Assembly: GCA_036386455.1 (NCBI GenBank)
Contig: DASVVS010000083.1
Location: 1-60,262 of the forward strand
Origin: AC-37 sp036386455
Lineage (GTDB): Bacteria > Actinomycetota > Thermoleophilia > Solirubrobacterales > Thermoleophilaceae
Length of the DNA: 60,262 nt
Direction: 5' to 3'
Shown: piece after piece, positions 16,884 through 25,124 of the stretch
How positions within the stretch are numbered: position 1 is the stretch's first letter
Layout: each line of letters opens with the position of its first letter
Position numbers and translations under genes: made by a program
Notes under the pieces: model-generated
Database searches by the model: none
Seen by the model: only the letters and a program-made list of their open reading frames with translations
Told to the model about the DNA's origin: nothing

Positions 16884-18622
16884 GCCGGAACCGTCTCCTC
16901 TCTCGACGCGCGGATCGTGTACAGCGCGTCGTCGATCGAACCCGTCTCGTACTCCGCCTGCAGCCGGTGGCGGCGGACCTTGCCGCTGCTGGTCAGCGGG
17001 ATGCGCCCCTTGGGGAGCAGGACGATGTCGTGGGGCGCCGTGTCGAACGACTCGACCACGCGGCGGCGGATGGCGGCCGCGCAGCGCACCAGCTTGTCGG
17101 GATCCTCCTCGAGCGTCTCCGCGGCCACCACCAGGCCCTCGGTGCCGAGTTCGGAGTTGCGGTGCGCGAACACGGCCACGCGGCTGCGCAGCCCGTCCAC
17201 GCGGCGCACCTCGCGCTCGATGTCGTGCGGGAAGATGTTGCGCCCGGCCGCGATCACCATGTCCTTGATGCGGTCCACCACGTAGAGCTCGCCGCCGGAC
17301 AGGAAGCCGAGGTCCCCGGTGCGCAGCCAGCCATCCTCGTTCGCCGCCGGCCGCGGCCCCTCGTCGGTCATGTAGCCCTGGCAGACCGACTCGGAGCGCA
17401 CGGCGATCTCGCCGAGCTCCTCCTCGCCGAGCGGCTCCCAGGCTCCGCCCTCGGAGTCGGCCTCGGGGCGGACGATCAGGATCTCGGTGGCCTCCACGGC
17501 CGGCCCCGAGGAGGCCACGTGCAGCGCGCTCGAGACGTGCTCCTCGCCCGGCATCGTGATGGTCGCCGTGTCGCGGTCGAGCCAGCGGGAGGCGCGCTCG
17601 TTCTCGCGGCGATGCATCGACACGCACAGCGCCTGCTCGGCGAGGCCGTAGCAGGGCATCACGGTCCCGCGCTGCAAGCCGGTCGAGGCGAAGCGCGTCT
17701 CGAAGCGCTCGACGGCCTCGAGGTCGATCGGCTCGGCGCCGTTCAGCAGCACGCGCAGCTCCGAGAGGTCCACGCCCTCGAGGTCCTCGTCGCGCACCTT
17801 CAGGACGCACAGGTTGTAGGCGAACTGCGGCGCGGGGCAGATGTGCGCGCGGTGCTTCGACAGCGTCTGGAGCCAGAAGGCCGGCCGCACCAGGAAGTCG
17901 AGCGGCGACATCAGCGCCACGGGGAAGTCCCACACGAGCGGCCCCATGAACGCGCCGATCAGGCCCATGTCGTGGTAGAGCGGCAGCCAGCTGCAGCCGC
18001 GGTCCTCGGGTCCGCGGAAGCCGGCCGCGCGGCCGAACTGGCGGATGTTGTTGACGATGTTGTGGTGGCTGAGGGCGACGCCCTTCGGGTCGCCGGTGCT
18101 GCCCGAGGAGAACTGGATCAGCGCGATGTCCGACGGCACCGGCGCGGCGGGCAGCTCGTCGTGCTCCCCGGCGGCCAGCTCCTCCGGCGTCGTCACGGTC
18201 GTGCGCTTGCCGATCTCCTCGCGCTCGCGCAGCATCGGCGCGAGCGCCTCCAGCGTGACCAGCGCCGCGGGTTCGACGATGCGGACCACGCGGCTCACGG
18301 TCTGGAGGAAGCCCTCGAGCTGGCGTGCGCCCGCGGGCGGGTAGAGCGGCACGGTCGTCGCTCCGGCCACGAGCGTCCCGTAGAAGGTCGTGGCGAACTC
18401 GACCCCGGTGGGGAGCACGATCACGACCGTGGAGCCCGGCCGGACGCCCATGGCCGCCAGCGCGCGCCCGGCGTCGCGCGACTCGGTCGCGAGCCGCGTG
18501 CACGAGACCTCGATCGTGTCGTGACGAAGGCCCTCGAACCAGAGGGCCGGGGCGTCGCCGCTCGCCTCGCGGCGGTCGAGCGCCTCGACGATCGTCCGCG
18601 GTCCGTCGCCGATCAGGTTCAC
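16880..18622 (-). CDS. fatty acyl-AMP ligase / acyl-ACP synthetase
   Basis: A 580-residue adenylate-forming enzyme of the FAAL type. P-loop SSGSTGDPKG (172-181), the FAAL hallmark LPLYHDMGLIG, YGLAEQAL (A5), WLRTGDLGFL (A7), RIKDMVIAAGRNIFPHDIE (A8) and SSGKVRRHRL (A10 Lys) are all visible. FAALs make acyl-adenylates and hand them to a carrier protein rather than to CoA. The ACP gene lies directly upstream with a GTGA overlap, so this enzyme very likely loads that ACP for the synthase. Confidence 0.93.
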   Translation of the reverse strand: MNLIGDGPRTIVEALDRREASGDAPALWFEGLRHDTIEVSCTRLATESRDAGRALAAMGVRPGSTVVIVLPTGVEFATTFYGTLVAGATTVPLYPPAGARQLEGFLQTVSRVVRIVEPAALVTLEALAPMLREREEIGKRTTVTTPEELAAGEHDELPAAPVPSDIALIQFSSGSTGDPKGVALSHHNIVNNIRQFGRAAGFRGPEDRGCSWLPLYHDMGLIGAFMGPLVWDFPVALMSPLDFLVRPAFWLQTLSKHRAHICPAPQFAYNLCVLKVRDEDLEGVDLSELRVLLNGAEPIDLEAVERFETRFASTGLQRGTVMPCYGLAEQALCVSMHRRENERASRWLDRDTATITMPGEEHVSSALHVASSGPAVEATEILIVRPEADSEGGAWEPLGEEELGEIAVRSESVCQGYMTDEGPRPAANEDGWLRTGDLGFLSGGELYVVDRIKDMVIAAGRNIFPHDIEREVRRVDGLRSRVAVFAHRNSELGTEGLVVAAETLEEDPDKLVRCAAAIRRRVVESFDTAPHDIVLLPKGRIPLTSSGKVRRHRLQAEYETGSIDDALYTIRASREETVPA

Positions 18623-18879
18623 GAGACAGCCTCCTCTGCCGGGAGCTTCGAGCGCACGAGGGCCACGACCTCGTCGAAGCGGACGATGTCGTACAGGTCC
18701 TCCAGCGGGCAGTCGATCTTGAACGTCTGCTCGAGCTCCACCTGGAACGCGACGAACGAGAGCGAGTCCATCGCCAGATCGCCCTCGAAGGTGGAATCGA
18801 GCTGGATCAGCTCCTCGGGGATCCCCGCGGTCTGAGTCATGAGGCGCTTCAGCGTCGCCGCGATCTGCTCGTCGGTCAT
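18619..18879 (-). CDS. acyl carrier protein
   Basis: An 86-residue ACP. The phosphopantetheine site is Ser39 in LAMDSLSFVAFQVELEQ, with the acidic helix II typical of ACPs. The ATG at 18879 overlaps the synthase stop (ATGA) and its own stop overlaps the ligase start, placing it between the acyl-activating enzyme and the enzyme that should consume the acyl-ACP. It is a dedicated, not housekeeping, ACP by context. Confidence 0.95.
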   Translation of the reverse strand: MTDEQIAATLKRLMTQTAGIPEELIQLDSTFEGDLAMDSLSFVAFQVELEQTFKIDCPLEDLYDIVRFDEVVALVRSKLPAEEAVS

Positions 18880-20150
18880 CCCGCCGTCCCCGCGGCCGCG
18901 GGCTCGCCCACGATGCCGAGCTCGGCCGTCGTGGCCTTGATCGCGTTGACGGCGTGCATGATCGACTCCGCGTCGTGCGCGGCCGTCACGTGCATGCGGA
19001 TCCGGCTGCGGTGCGCCTGCACCATCGGCGGGATCGCCGGGCAGACGAGCACGCCGGCCTCCTTCAACTTCGTCGTCAGCGCCAGCGTCAGCCCCGGATC
19101 GCCCACCAGCAGCGGCACCACGGGCGTGATCGAGCCGAGCGTGTCGAATCCGGCCTCCTCGAGCGCGCCTAGCATCATCCGCGCGTTCTCCCAGAGGCGC
19201 TCGCGGCGCTCGGGCTCGCTGCGCAGGATCGTGAGCGCGGTGCGCGCGGCCTCGGCCTGGGCCGGTGGGAGCGCCGCCGAGAAGATCAGCGAGCGCGCGT
19301 TGTGCCGGATCACGTCGATCACGGCGCCGCTCGCCGCCGCGAAGCCGCCGACGCTGCCGAGCGACTTGCTCATCGTCCCCACGACCAGGTCGACCTGGTC
19401 GAGCACGCCCTGGTCCCCGGCCGCGCCGCGGCCCTCCTCCTCGAGCACGCCGAACGAGTGCGCCTCGTCGACCATGAGCATCGCGTCGTGCGCCTGGGCG
19501 ACCTCGCACAGTTCGGCGAGCGGCGCGATGTCGCCGTCCGCGCTGTAGACGCCCTCCACGACCACGAGCGCGCGCTGGCCGGCGTCGGCCGCGTCGAGGA
19601 TCCGGTCGAGGTGGCGCGCGTCGTTGTGCTGGAAGTAGCGCAGCTGCGAGCCCGCCAGCCGCGCGCCGTCGATGATCGAGGCGTGGTTGAGCAGGTCGCT
19701 CACCACCAGGTCCCCGGGCCGCATCAGCGCGGAGATCACGCCGACGTTCGCCTGGTAGCCCGTCGCGAACACGGCGCACGCGTCCTGCTCGAGGAACTCG
19801 GCGAGATCATCCTCGAGCGCGCGGTGGATGTCGGTGTAGCCGCCCGCGAGCGGCGACGCGCAGCGGCTCGAGCCGAGGCGGCCGATCGCGTCGCGGGCCG
19901 CCGCGGTCACCCGCGGATCCATGCTCAGGCCGAGGTAGTCGTTCGCGATCAGGCTCACCGTCCGCCGGCCGTCGAGCGAGACCCAGCCCGGCGCGATGGT
20001 CTCCTCGATCTTCGGATAGAGGCTGTAGATGGCCGCGCCGTGTGCGGCGCGTATCTGCTGCAGCAGATCGTCGAAAGGCGTCAGAAACGCGCGCCTGCGC
20101 GGTACCCCGCGCCGGTCCACGCGCACCTTTGTGCGCTCCCCGTCAGACAC
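18876..20150 (-). CDS. alpha-oxoamine synthase (serine palmitoyltransferase/KBL-like), first gene of operon
   Basis: A 424-residue PLP enzyme of the alpha-oxoamine synthase family. These enzymes condense an amino acid with an acyl thioester, releasing CO2 (serine palmitoyltransferase, BioF, CqsA) or not (KBL). ANDYLGLSMDP, SSRCASPLAGGYTDIHRALE, GYQANVGVIS, VDEAHSFGVLE (PLP-ring Asp near 230) and MSKSLGSVGGF with PLP Lys262 are all present. The Lys position is close to that of bacterial serine palmitoyltransferases. The first 40 residues are an extra basic N-terminus. It begins with GTG at 20150; a GGGGGGAG lies about 10 nt upstream. With a dedicated ACP and acyl-AMP ligase next, acyl-ACP is the probable co-substrate. 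The amino acid cannot be told from sequence. Confidence 0.92.
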   Translation of the reverse strand: MSDGERTKVRVDRRGVPRRRAFLTPFDDLLQQIRAAHGAAIYSLYPKIEETIAPGWVSLDGRRTVSLIANDYLGLSMDPRVTAAARDAIGRLGSSRCASPLAGGYTDIHRALEDDLAEFLEQDACAVFATGYQANVGVISALMRPGDLVVSDLLNHASIIDGARLAGSQLRYFQHNDARHLDRILDAADAGQRALVVVEGVYSADGDIAPLAELCEVAQAHDAMLMVDEAHSFGVLEEEGRGAAGDQGVLDQVDLVVGTMSKSLGSVGGFAAASGAVIDVIRHNARSLIFSAALPPAQAEAARTALTILRSEPERRERLWENARMMLGALEEAGFDTLGSITPVVPLLVGDPGLTLALTTKLKEAGVLVCPAIPPMVQAHRSRIRMHVTAAHDAESIMHAVNAIKATTAELGIVGEPAAAGTAG

Positions 20151-20197
20151 AGGCTGTGATCTCCCCCCACGGCTAGATGTCCATGCCGAGCCCGCAA

Positions 20198-20223
20198 AAC
20201 TGTCATACAGTGGGCCGGGTTCC
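20198..20223 (-). promoter_or_regulatory. possible ECF-type promoter of the lipid operon with 13-bp palindrome
   Basis: On the minus strand GGAAC (20219-20223) and GTT (20198-20200) are separated by 18 nt, the layout of SigH/SigR-like ECF promoters in actinomycetes. Within it ACTGT-CAT-ACAGT (20199-20211) is a perfect 5-bp inverted repeat, a possible operator. About 50 nt lie between this and the GTG at 20150. Confidence 0.35.
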
Positions 20224-20225
20224 TA

Positions 20226-20241
20226 CCCCCCGAATGGGGGG
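20226..20241 (-). terminator. G/C hairpin after secreted protein gene
   Basis: CCCCCC (20226-20231) and GGGGGG (20236-20241) flank a 4-nt loop GAAT. It lies 28 nt downstream of the stop at 20269 and upstream of the lipid operon promoter, so it could separate the two units. No U-run follows, so termination is uncertain. Confidence 0.4.
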
Positions 20242-20268
20242 ATCACGTACCGCTGATCGACTAACCCA

Positions 20269-20817
20269 TCAGCCGCGTAGCTCGCCGACGGTCTGGATCG
20301 TCACGTTCACGTTGAGCGTGCGGATCGTGTTCCCGTCGGCGCAGCCCTTGATCACCTCGACCTGGTCGTTCTGGCCGAAGAACGACGCGCGCCCCGCGGC
20401 GAACCCGCCGCTCCTGCCCTTCACGTAGACGGCGTTCTGCGCCGCCACCGCGGCGAGCGACAGCGTCCCGGTGAGCGTGTTCTCGCCCCTCGTGTCGGCC
20501 GGGAACGTGGCGGTGAACGGCGCGTCGAACGACGAGCCCGCGACGCCGCACGAGATCGGCCCGTGCGCGTCCACGAAGACGTCGATCGGCGTGTCCGTGA
20601 CCGGCACGCCGTTCAGCCTGCCGGTGCAGCGCCCGCCGCCCGGATGCGACGTGAACGTCCAGTCCATCTCCTGCGGCGCAAACCGCAGCGGCACGCCGAA
20701 GTCGGACTTCCCGTCGATCGAGCACTGGCCGTCGAAAGAAGTCGCCGCGCTCGCCGGTGCCGCGTACGCGGCCGTTCCGAGCATGCCGAGAAGAATCCCT
20801 ACGCACAAGCGCCTCAA
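20269..20817 (-). CDS. small secreted protein of unknown function
   Basis: A 182-residue exported protein. A signal peptide (LRRLCVGILLGMLGTAAYAAPASA) precedes a beta-rich domain of about 155 residues with three Cys (QCSIDG, GRCTG, SCGVAG) and one near the end (GCADG). No family recognised. The TTG at 20817 is chosen because GGGGGG lies 7 nt upstream and the signal peptide begins there; the frame is open further to 20928 but that part overlaps the promoter. It has a strong promoter (20900-20928) and a 76-nt G-rich leader. Confidence 0.72.
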   Translation of the reverse strand: MRRLCVGILLGMLGTAAYAAPASAATSFDGQCSIDGKSDFGVPLRFAPQEMDWTFTSHPGGGRCTGRLNGVPVTDTPIDVFVDAHGPISCGVAGSSFDAPFTATFPADTRGENTLTGTLSLAAVAAQNAVYVKGRSGGFAAGRASFFGQNDQVEVIKGCADGNTIRTLNVNVTIQTVGELRG

Positions 20818-20899
20818 CGCTCTACCCCCCGCTTGAAGTGACTGGCCCCTGCCCCCGGGTGGCGGGGAAAAACCCCCCCAACCGAACGAGCGGCGCGGC

Positions 20900-20928
20900 A
20901 TAGTACTGACGTGCGCACTGGAAGTCAA
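20900..20928 (-). promoter_or_regulatory. sigma70-like promoter of secreted protein gene
   Basis: Minus strand TTGACT (20923-20928), 17-nt spacer, TACTAT (20900-20905). Predicted start near 20893 gives a leader of about 76 nt with long G and C runs before the TTG at 20817. Confidence 0.65.
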
Positions 20929-21020
20929 CAGCCCGGTAAAAACGAATCGAGTACGATGCCGCGCCGCCGCGCCAGCCGGCCGAGACCGGGGGCGGCAGTC
21001 ACTCGACCTGGAGGGGGCAG

Positions 21021-21791
21021 ATGAGCGCAGTCGGGACTTTGAGCTGGGCGCGGAGCACGGGCGGGCGGCTGTCGGCGAGCGAGCGCCTGGCGCTCACGGC
21101 GACGGGCGTCGGCTCGCAGATGAAGCAGATGTCGGACAAGACCGCGTACGCGCTCGGGTTGCGCAAGGACCGCCTCGCGCGGCTCGACCTCGACTCCGTG
21201 AGGCTGCCCGACACGGCCGCCGCCAAGGAGGCCGAGCAGATCGCCGACGAGTTCCCGCCCTACATGTGGCACCACTCGCACCGCTCGTACCTGTGGGCGC
21301 TGGCGCTCGCCAACCTCGACTCGCTCAAGCCGGACGAGGAGTTCCTCTACATCGCCTGCCTGATGCACGACGCCGGCATGCTCGGCATCGGCGAGCGCGA
21401 GAAGGACGCGTGCTTCACGCTCGCGAGCGCCGACGCCGCCTCACGCTGCGCGCGGGCGGGCAACGGCGACTGGGGCGACGACCGCCGCGAGCGGCTGATG
21501 GAGTCGATCACGCTGCACATCAACCCGGTGGTCGACACGAGCGAGGGCGTGGAGGCGAACCTCCTGACGCGCGGCTCGACGCTCGACGGCCTCGCGCTCC
21601 GCGGGGCCTGGCGGATCCACCCGGACACCAAGCAGGCGGTGCTCGCCAAGCACCCGCGCCACAACCTCCAGAAGGAGCTGCCGCCCGCCCTGAAGGCGCA
21701 CGGCAAGGAAGCGCCGAAGGGGCGGATCGCTTTCTTCCTGCGCTACGGCGCGCTGGCGCAGCTGGTCAAGCACTCGCCGTTCGACGAGTAG
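21021..21791 (+). CDS. HD-domain hydrolase-like protein
   Basis: A 256-residue protein with HD metal-site residues: His in WHHSHRSYLWAL (about 78), the HD pair in CLMHDAGMLG (about 117) and a later His in SITLHINP. This matches the general HD-superfamily pattern and resembles cyanamide hydratase-like and other small HD proteins rather than nucleotide regulators with extra domains. ATG 21021 has GGAGGGGG 5 nt upstream. No signal peptide. It stands alone, convergent with the GFA gene. Substrate unknown. Confidence 0.78.
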   Translation: MSAVGTLSWARSTGGRLSASERLALTATGVGSQMKQMSDKTAYALGLRKDRLARLDLDSVRLPDTAAAKEAEQIADEFPPYMWHHSHRSYLWALALANLDSLKPDEEFLYIACLMHDAGMLGIGEREKDACFTLASADAASRCARAGNGDWGDDRRERLMESITLHINPVVDTSEGVEANLLTRGSTLDGLALRGAWRIHPDTKQAVLAKHPRHNLQKELPPALKAHGKEAPKGRIAFFLRYGALAQLVKHSPFDE

Positions 21792-21809
21792 GCCGGGGCG
21801 GCGGCCTGC

Positions 21810-22220
21810 TCAGCGCGGCTTCGCCTCCGGGTAGCGCGGCAGGCCGTCGTCGGGAACCGGCTCCCACGGCGGCGCGTACGCCGTGTACGAGTGCCAGCTC
21901 GGGCGCACGCCCGGGTCGCCGTCGAACGCGGCGAAGCGGATGCTCATCTGGTCGCCGCCGCGGCTGAACAGGTGGGCGCCGCACTCGCCGCAGAAGCACT
22001 TCGCGAGGCCCTTGTCCGGCGGCTGCCAGCAGCGCACCAGCTCCTCGCCCTGCAGGAGCCGGAACGTGCGCCCGTCGATCCGCGCCTGCAGCGACGAGCC
22101 GCCGCCGGTCCGCTTCTGGCAGCGCGTGCAGTGGCAGTAGCCGGCCTCGCGCGCGGGCTCGCTCAGCTCGAACCGGACGCCGCCGCAGAGGCAGCTCCCG
22201 GTGGTCGCCCCCTCAGGCAC
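21810..22220 (-). CDS. GFA/CENP-V-family zinc protein
   Basis: A 136-residue protein of the glutathione-dependent formaldehyde-activating (GFA) family. Cys motifs are CLCGGVRF, CHCTRC and CFCGECGAHLF, the full set of zinc ligands for this fold. Few members have proven formaldehyde activity, so a simple Zn-binding hydrolase or adduct-forming role is as likely. GTG at 22220 overlaps the acyl-CoA ligase stop by 8 nt, making it the last gene of the monooxygenase operon. Confidence 0.9.
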   Translation of the reverse strand: MPEGATTGSCLCGGVRFELSEPAREAGYCHCTRCQKRTGGGSSLQARIDGRTFRLLQGEELVRCWQPPDKGLAKCFCGECGAHLFSRGGDQMSIRFAAFDGDPGVRPSWHSYTAYAPPWEPVPDDGLPRYPEAKPR

Positions 22221-23778
22221 CTGCCTTCTCGCGCGCCTTGAGCTCGCGCCGCAGGATCTTCCCGGACGCCGACTTGGGGATCTCCTCGATCGTCTCGACC
22301 AGCCGCACCTTCTTCTGCGGCGATACGCGCTCGCCGCACCACTGCATGAGCGCGTCGGCATCGACCGAGTCGCCCGCGGGCACGACGTAGGCCTTCGGCA
22401 GCTCGCCGGCCTCCTCGTCGGGCACGCCGATCACCGCCACGTCCTGCACCTCGGGGTGCGTGATCAGCAGCGCCTCGAGCTCCGCCGGCGCCACCTGGAA
22501 GCCCTTGTACTTGATGAGCTCCTTCAGCCGGTCGACGATCTGGAAGAACCCGTCGGAGTCCACCGTCGCGATGTCGCCAGTGTGCAGCCAGCCGTCGTCG
22601 TCGACCGTGTGGCGGGTGGCCTCCTCGTTGTTCAGGTAGCCCTTCATCACCTGCGGCCCGCGGATCCACAGCTCGCCGGGCTCGCCCTCGCCGACGTCCT
22701 TGCCGCTCTCGGGGTCGACCAGCCGGCACTCGGTGTTCGGGAGCGCCTGCCCGATCGAGCCCGGGCGGTTCTCGCCGTCGGGCCGGATCACGTGCGTGAC
22801 CGGGCTCGTCTCGGTCAGGCCGTAGCCCTGGATCACGGTGCAGCCGAGCCGCCCGGCCACCGACTCGGCCAGCTCGGCGCCCAGCGGCGCGGCGCCCGAC
22901 ATGATCGTCTCGATCGACGAGAGGTCGTGCTCGTCCACGAGCGGGTGCTTCGCCAGCGCGAGCGCGATCGGCGGGACCACGTACGCGCGGGTCACACCGT
23001 GCTCCTGGATCAGCCCGAGGAACTGCCCCAGGTCGAAGCGCGGCATCGTCACGATCGTCGCCCCGGCGCGCAGGCCCTGGTTCATGATCACGACCATCCC
23101 GTAGATGTGGAAGAACGGAAGCACGCCGACCAGCACGTCGTCCTCGCGGATCGGGAAGCACTGCTGCATCTGCGAGAGGTTCGAGACGAGGTTGCGGTGG
23201 CTCAGCATCACGCCCTTGGGCAGGCCGGTCGTGCCGCTCGAGTACGGCAGCACCGCGAGGTCGCCGTCGGGGTCGATCCGCGGCGACGGCGCCTGCGACG
23301 GGTCGCCCATCAGCTCGGTCAGGGGCGTGGCTCCCTCGCCCTCGCCGACCACGAAGACCTCCTCGATGCCCGCCTGCTCCGCGGCCGCGCGCGCCACCTC
23401 GAGCATCGGCCCGACCGTGACCAGGTAGCGCGCGCCAGAGTCCTCGAGCTGGTGCGCGACCTCGTTCGCCGTGTACAGCGGGTTCATCGTGGTGCAGCGT
23501 CCGCCGACCGACGCCACGCCGTGCAGCAGCACCGCGTACTCGGGCACGTTGGGCGAGTACACGGCGAGCACGTCGCCCTCTCCGAACCCGCGCGCGCCGA
23601 GCCCCGCGGCCAGCGCGCGGATCGCCTCGGCGAGCTGGCCGTAGGTGAGCGTGCGACCGGACGGGCCGTCGATCAGCGCGGGCTTGTCGGCGCGTGTCTC
23701 CGCGTGCTCGAGGACGAACGACGTCAGGTCGGCATCGGGGATCTGGATGTCGGGCTCGGGTGCGGTGATCACGGTCAT
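22213..23778 (-). CDS. AMP-dependent acyl-CoA ligase (4-coumarate/fatty acid-CoA ligase-like)
   Basis: A 521-residue adenylate-forming ligase. YSSGTTGLPKGV (P-loop), QGYGLTETSPV (A5), WLHTGDIATVDSDGFFQIVDRLKELIKYKGFQVAP (A7-A8) and KSASGKILRREL (A10 Lys) are intact. PFFHIYG at the position of the FAAL motif shows it is a CoA ligase rather than an acyl-AMP ligase. ATG 23778 has GGAGGAG upstream. It follows the monooxygenase and the hydrolase genes, so it likely activates the acid released by them for beta-oxidation. Confidence 0.93.
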   Translation of the reverse strand: MTVITAPEPDIQIPDADLTSFVLEHAETRADKPALIDGPSGRTLTYGQLAEAIRALAAGLGARGFGEGDVLAVYSPNVPEYAVLLHGVASVGGRCTTMNPLYTANEVAHQLEDSGARYLVTVGPMLEVARAAAEQAGIEEVFVVGEGEGATPLTELMGDPSQAPSPRIDPDGDLAVLPYSSGTTGLPKGVMLSHRNLVSNLSQMQQCFPIREDDVLVGVLPFFHIYGMVVIMNQGLRAGATIVTMPRFDLGQFLGLIQEHGVTRAYVVPPIALALAKHPLVDEHDLSSIETIMSGAAPLGAELAESVAGRLGCTVIQGYGLTETSPVTHVIRPDGENRPGSIGQALPNTECRLVDPESGKDVGEGEPGELWIRGPQVMKGYLNNEEATRHTVDDDGWLHTGDIATVDSDGFFQIVDRLKELIKYKGFQVAPAELEALLITHPEVQDVAVIGVPDEEAGELPKAYVVPAGDSVDADALMQWCGERVSPQKKVRLVETIEEIPKSASGKILRRELKAREKAGA

Positions 23779-23801
23779 GGGCGGCTCTCCTCCGGGGACT
23801 G

Positions 23802-25121
23802 TCAGATCAGGATCTCGTCGCGCGGCACCTTCGGCGCCTCGCTCGTGATCCGCTGCATCAGGTTGTAGAAGCGCGGCAGCTCGGGATACACCACGGGCTT
23901 GCCGCTCGTCAGGACGGCGACGGACGTGGCCCGCTCCGGGTCCGCCCACGCGAGGATGTTGGTGAAGCCGAGGTGCCCGAACGCGTGCTGGGTGTCGCGG
24001 CCGAACAGGCTCACGAGCTGCGCGCCCAGGATCAGCCCGTAGCCGAACCGCGTCGGGAAGCCGAGCGACCAGTCCACCTCCAGCCGCGACTGCTCGGTCG
24101 TGGCCTGGCGGATCGTCTCCGGGCTCATCACCCGCACGCCCTCGAGCTCTCCGCCGCGGCGAAAGATCTCGTAGAAGCGCGACAGCTCGTTGGCGGTCGT
24201 GACGGTGTTCGCCGACGGCACGATCGCGGTGAGGAAGCGGCGGTCGTTGGTCGCCTCCACGAGGTCGTCGAACTTGAGCCCGAGCGCGCGGTTGAGCATC
24301 GTGGACAGCGGCGGCGCGGTGGGCGGGCCGGTGACGTAGTTGAGCGCCACCTCGCCGAGGTCCGCCTCGTCCACGCCGTAGTTCGTCCAGCGGAAGCCGA
24401 GCGGGTCGAGGATCTCGTCGCGCAGCACGGTGCGGATGTCCCGGCCGGTCACCCGCCAGACGACCTCGGCCAGGATGTAGCCGCCGGAGACGGCGTGGTA
24501 GGCGAGACGCGTGCCCGCGTCGGAGACCGGCCGCGCGTCGCACAGCAGCCCGAGCAGGTACTCGCGATCGTTGGCGCGGTCGAGGTCGAACGCCTCGGGC
24601 GGCAGGTTCGGCACGCCGGCCCGGTGGGCGAGCACGTGGCCGATCGTGATGCCCTCCTTGCCGCCCGTCGCGTACTCCGGGATGTACTCGGAGACCGGCG
24701 TGTGGATGTCGAGCAGCCCGCGCTCGTGCAGCATGTGCACGACGAGCGCCGTGATGGCCTTCGCACCCGAGTAGATGAGGAACGGCGTCTCGGGCGTGGC
24801 TGGCACCTTCTCCGCATCGGCCCCGTCGCGCGGTCCGTTGCCGCGCGCGTGCCCGATGGCCCGGTCGAGCACCACCATCCCGTGGCGGCGCACGCAGACC
24901 TGGATCGCCGGGTGCACGCCGCTGCGGTACCAGCCCAGCACGTCGCGCCAGATCCGCTCGACCGCCGCCTGGCTCATGTCGCCCTGGGCGGCCTCCACCT
25001 CCGCGGCGCCGACGGTCGTGACCGAGCGGAGGTCGCGCGGCACGTGCACCCGTCGCAGCGGGTCGGGTAGCCCCGGCACGCGCGGGAGCGAGACGGTGGG
25101 GATCGGAGGGAGGTTGGGCAC
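23802..25121 (-). CDS. serine beta-lactamase-fold hydrolase (EstB-like esterase)
   Basis: A 439-residue protein of the class C beta-lactamase/family VIII esterase fold. The SxxK motif is SGAK (LIYSGAKAITALVVH), the Tyr motif is in LAYHAVSGGYIL and the third motif is HLG in FGHLGF. Before it lies a 70-residue N-terminal segment rich in Pro/Val. GTG at 25121 follows the monooxygenase stop by 3 nt. An esterase that splits the ester made by the Baeyer-Villiger enzyme would fit; the fold alone does not prove that substrate. Confidence 0.9.
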   Translation of the reverse strand: MPNLPPIPTVSLPRVPGLPDPLRRVHVPRDLRSVTTVGAAEVEAAQGDMSQAAVERIWRDVLGWYRSGVHPAIQVCVRRHGMVVLDRAIGHARGNGPRDGADAEKVPATPETPFLIYSGAKAITALVVHMLHERGLLDIHTPVSEYIPEYATGGKEGITIGHVLAHRAGVPNLPPEAFDLDRANDREYLLGLLCDARPVSDAGTRLAYHAVSGGYILAEVVWRVTGRDIRTVLRDEILDPLGFRWTNYGVDEADLGEVALNYVTGPPTAPPLSTMLNRALGLKFDDLVEATNDRRFLTAIVPSANTVTTANELSRFYEIFRRGGELEGVRVMSPETIRQATTEQSRLEVDWSLGFPTRFGYGLILGAQLVSLFGRDTQHAFGHLGFTNILAWADPERATSVAVLTSGKPVVYPELPRFYNLMQRITSEAPKVPRDEILI

Positions 25122-25124
25122 CGG

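Noticed and set aside
18876..20150. Calling the synthase BioF or KBL by name
   Set aside because: No biotin or threonine degradation genes nearby, and it is next to an ACP and a FAAL; I leave it at family level.
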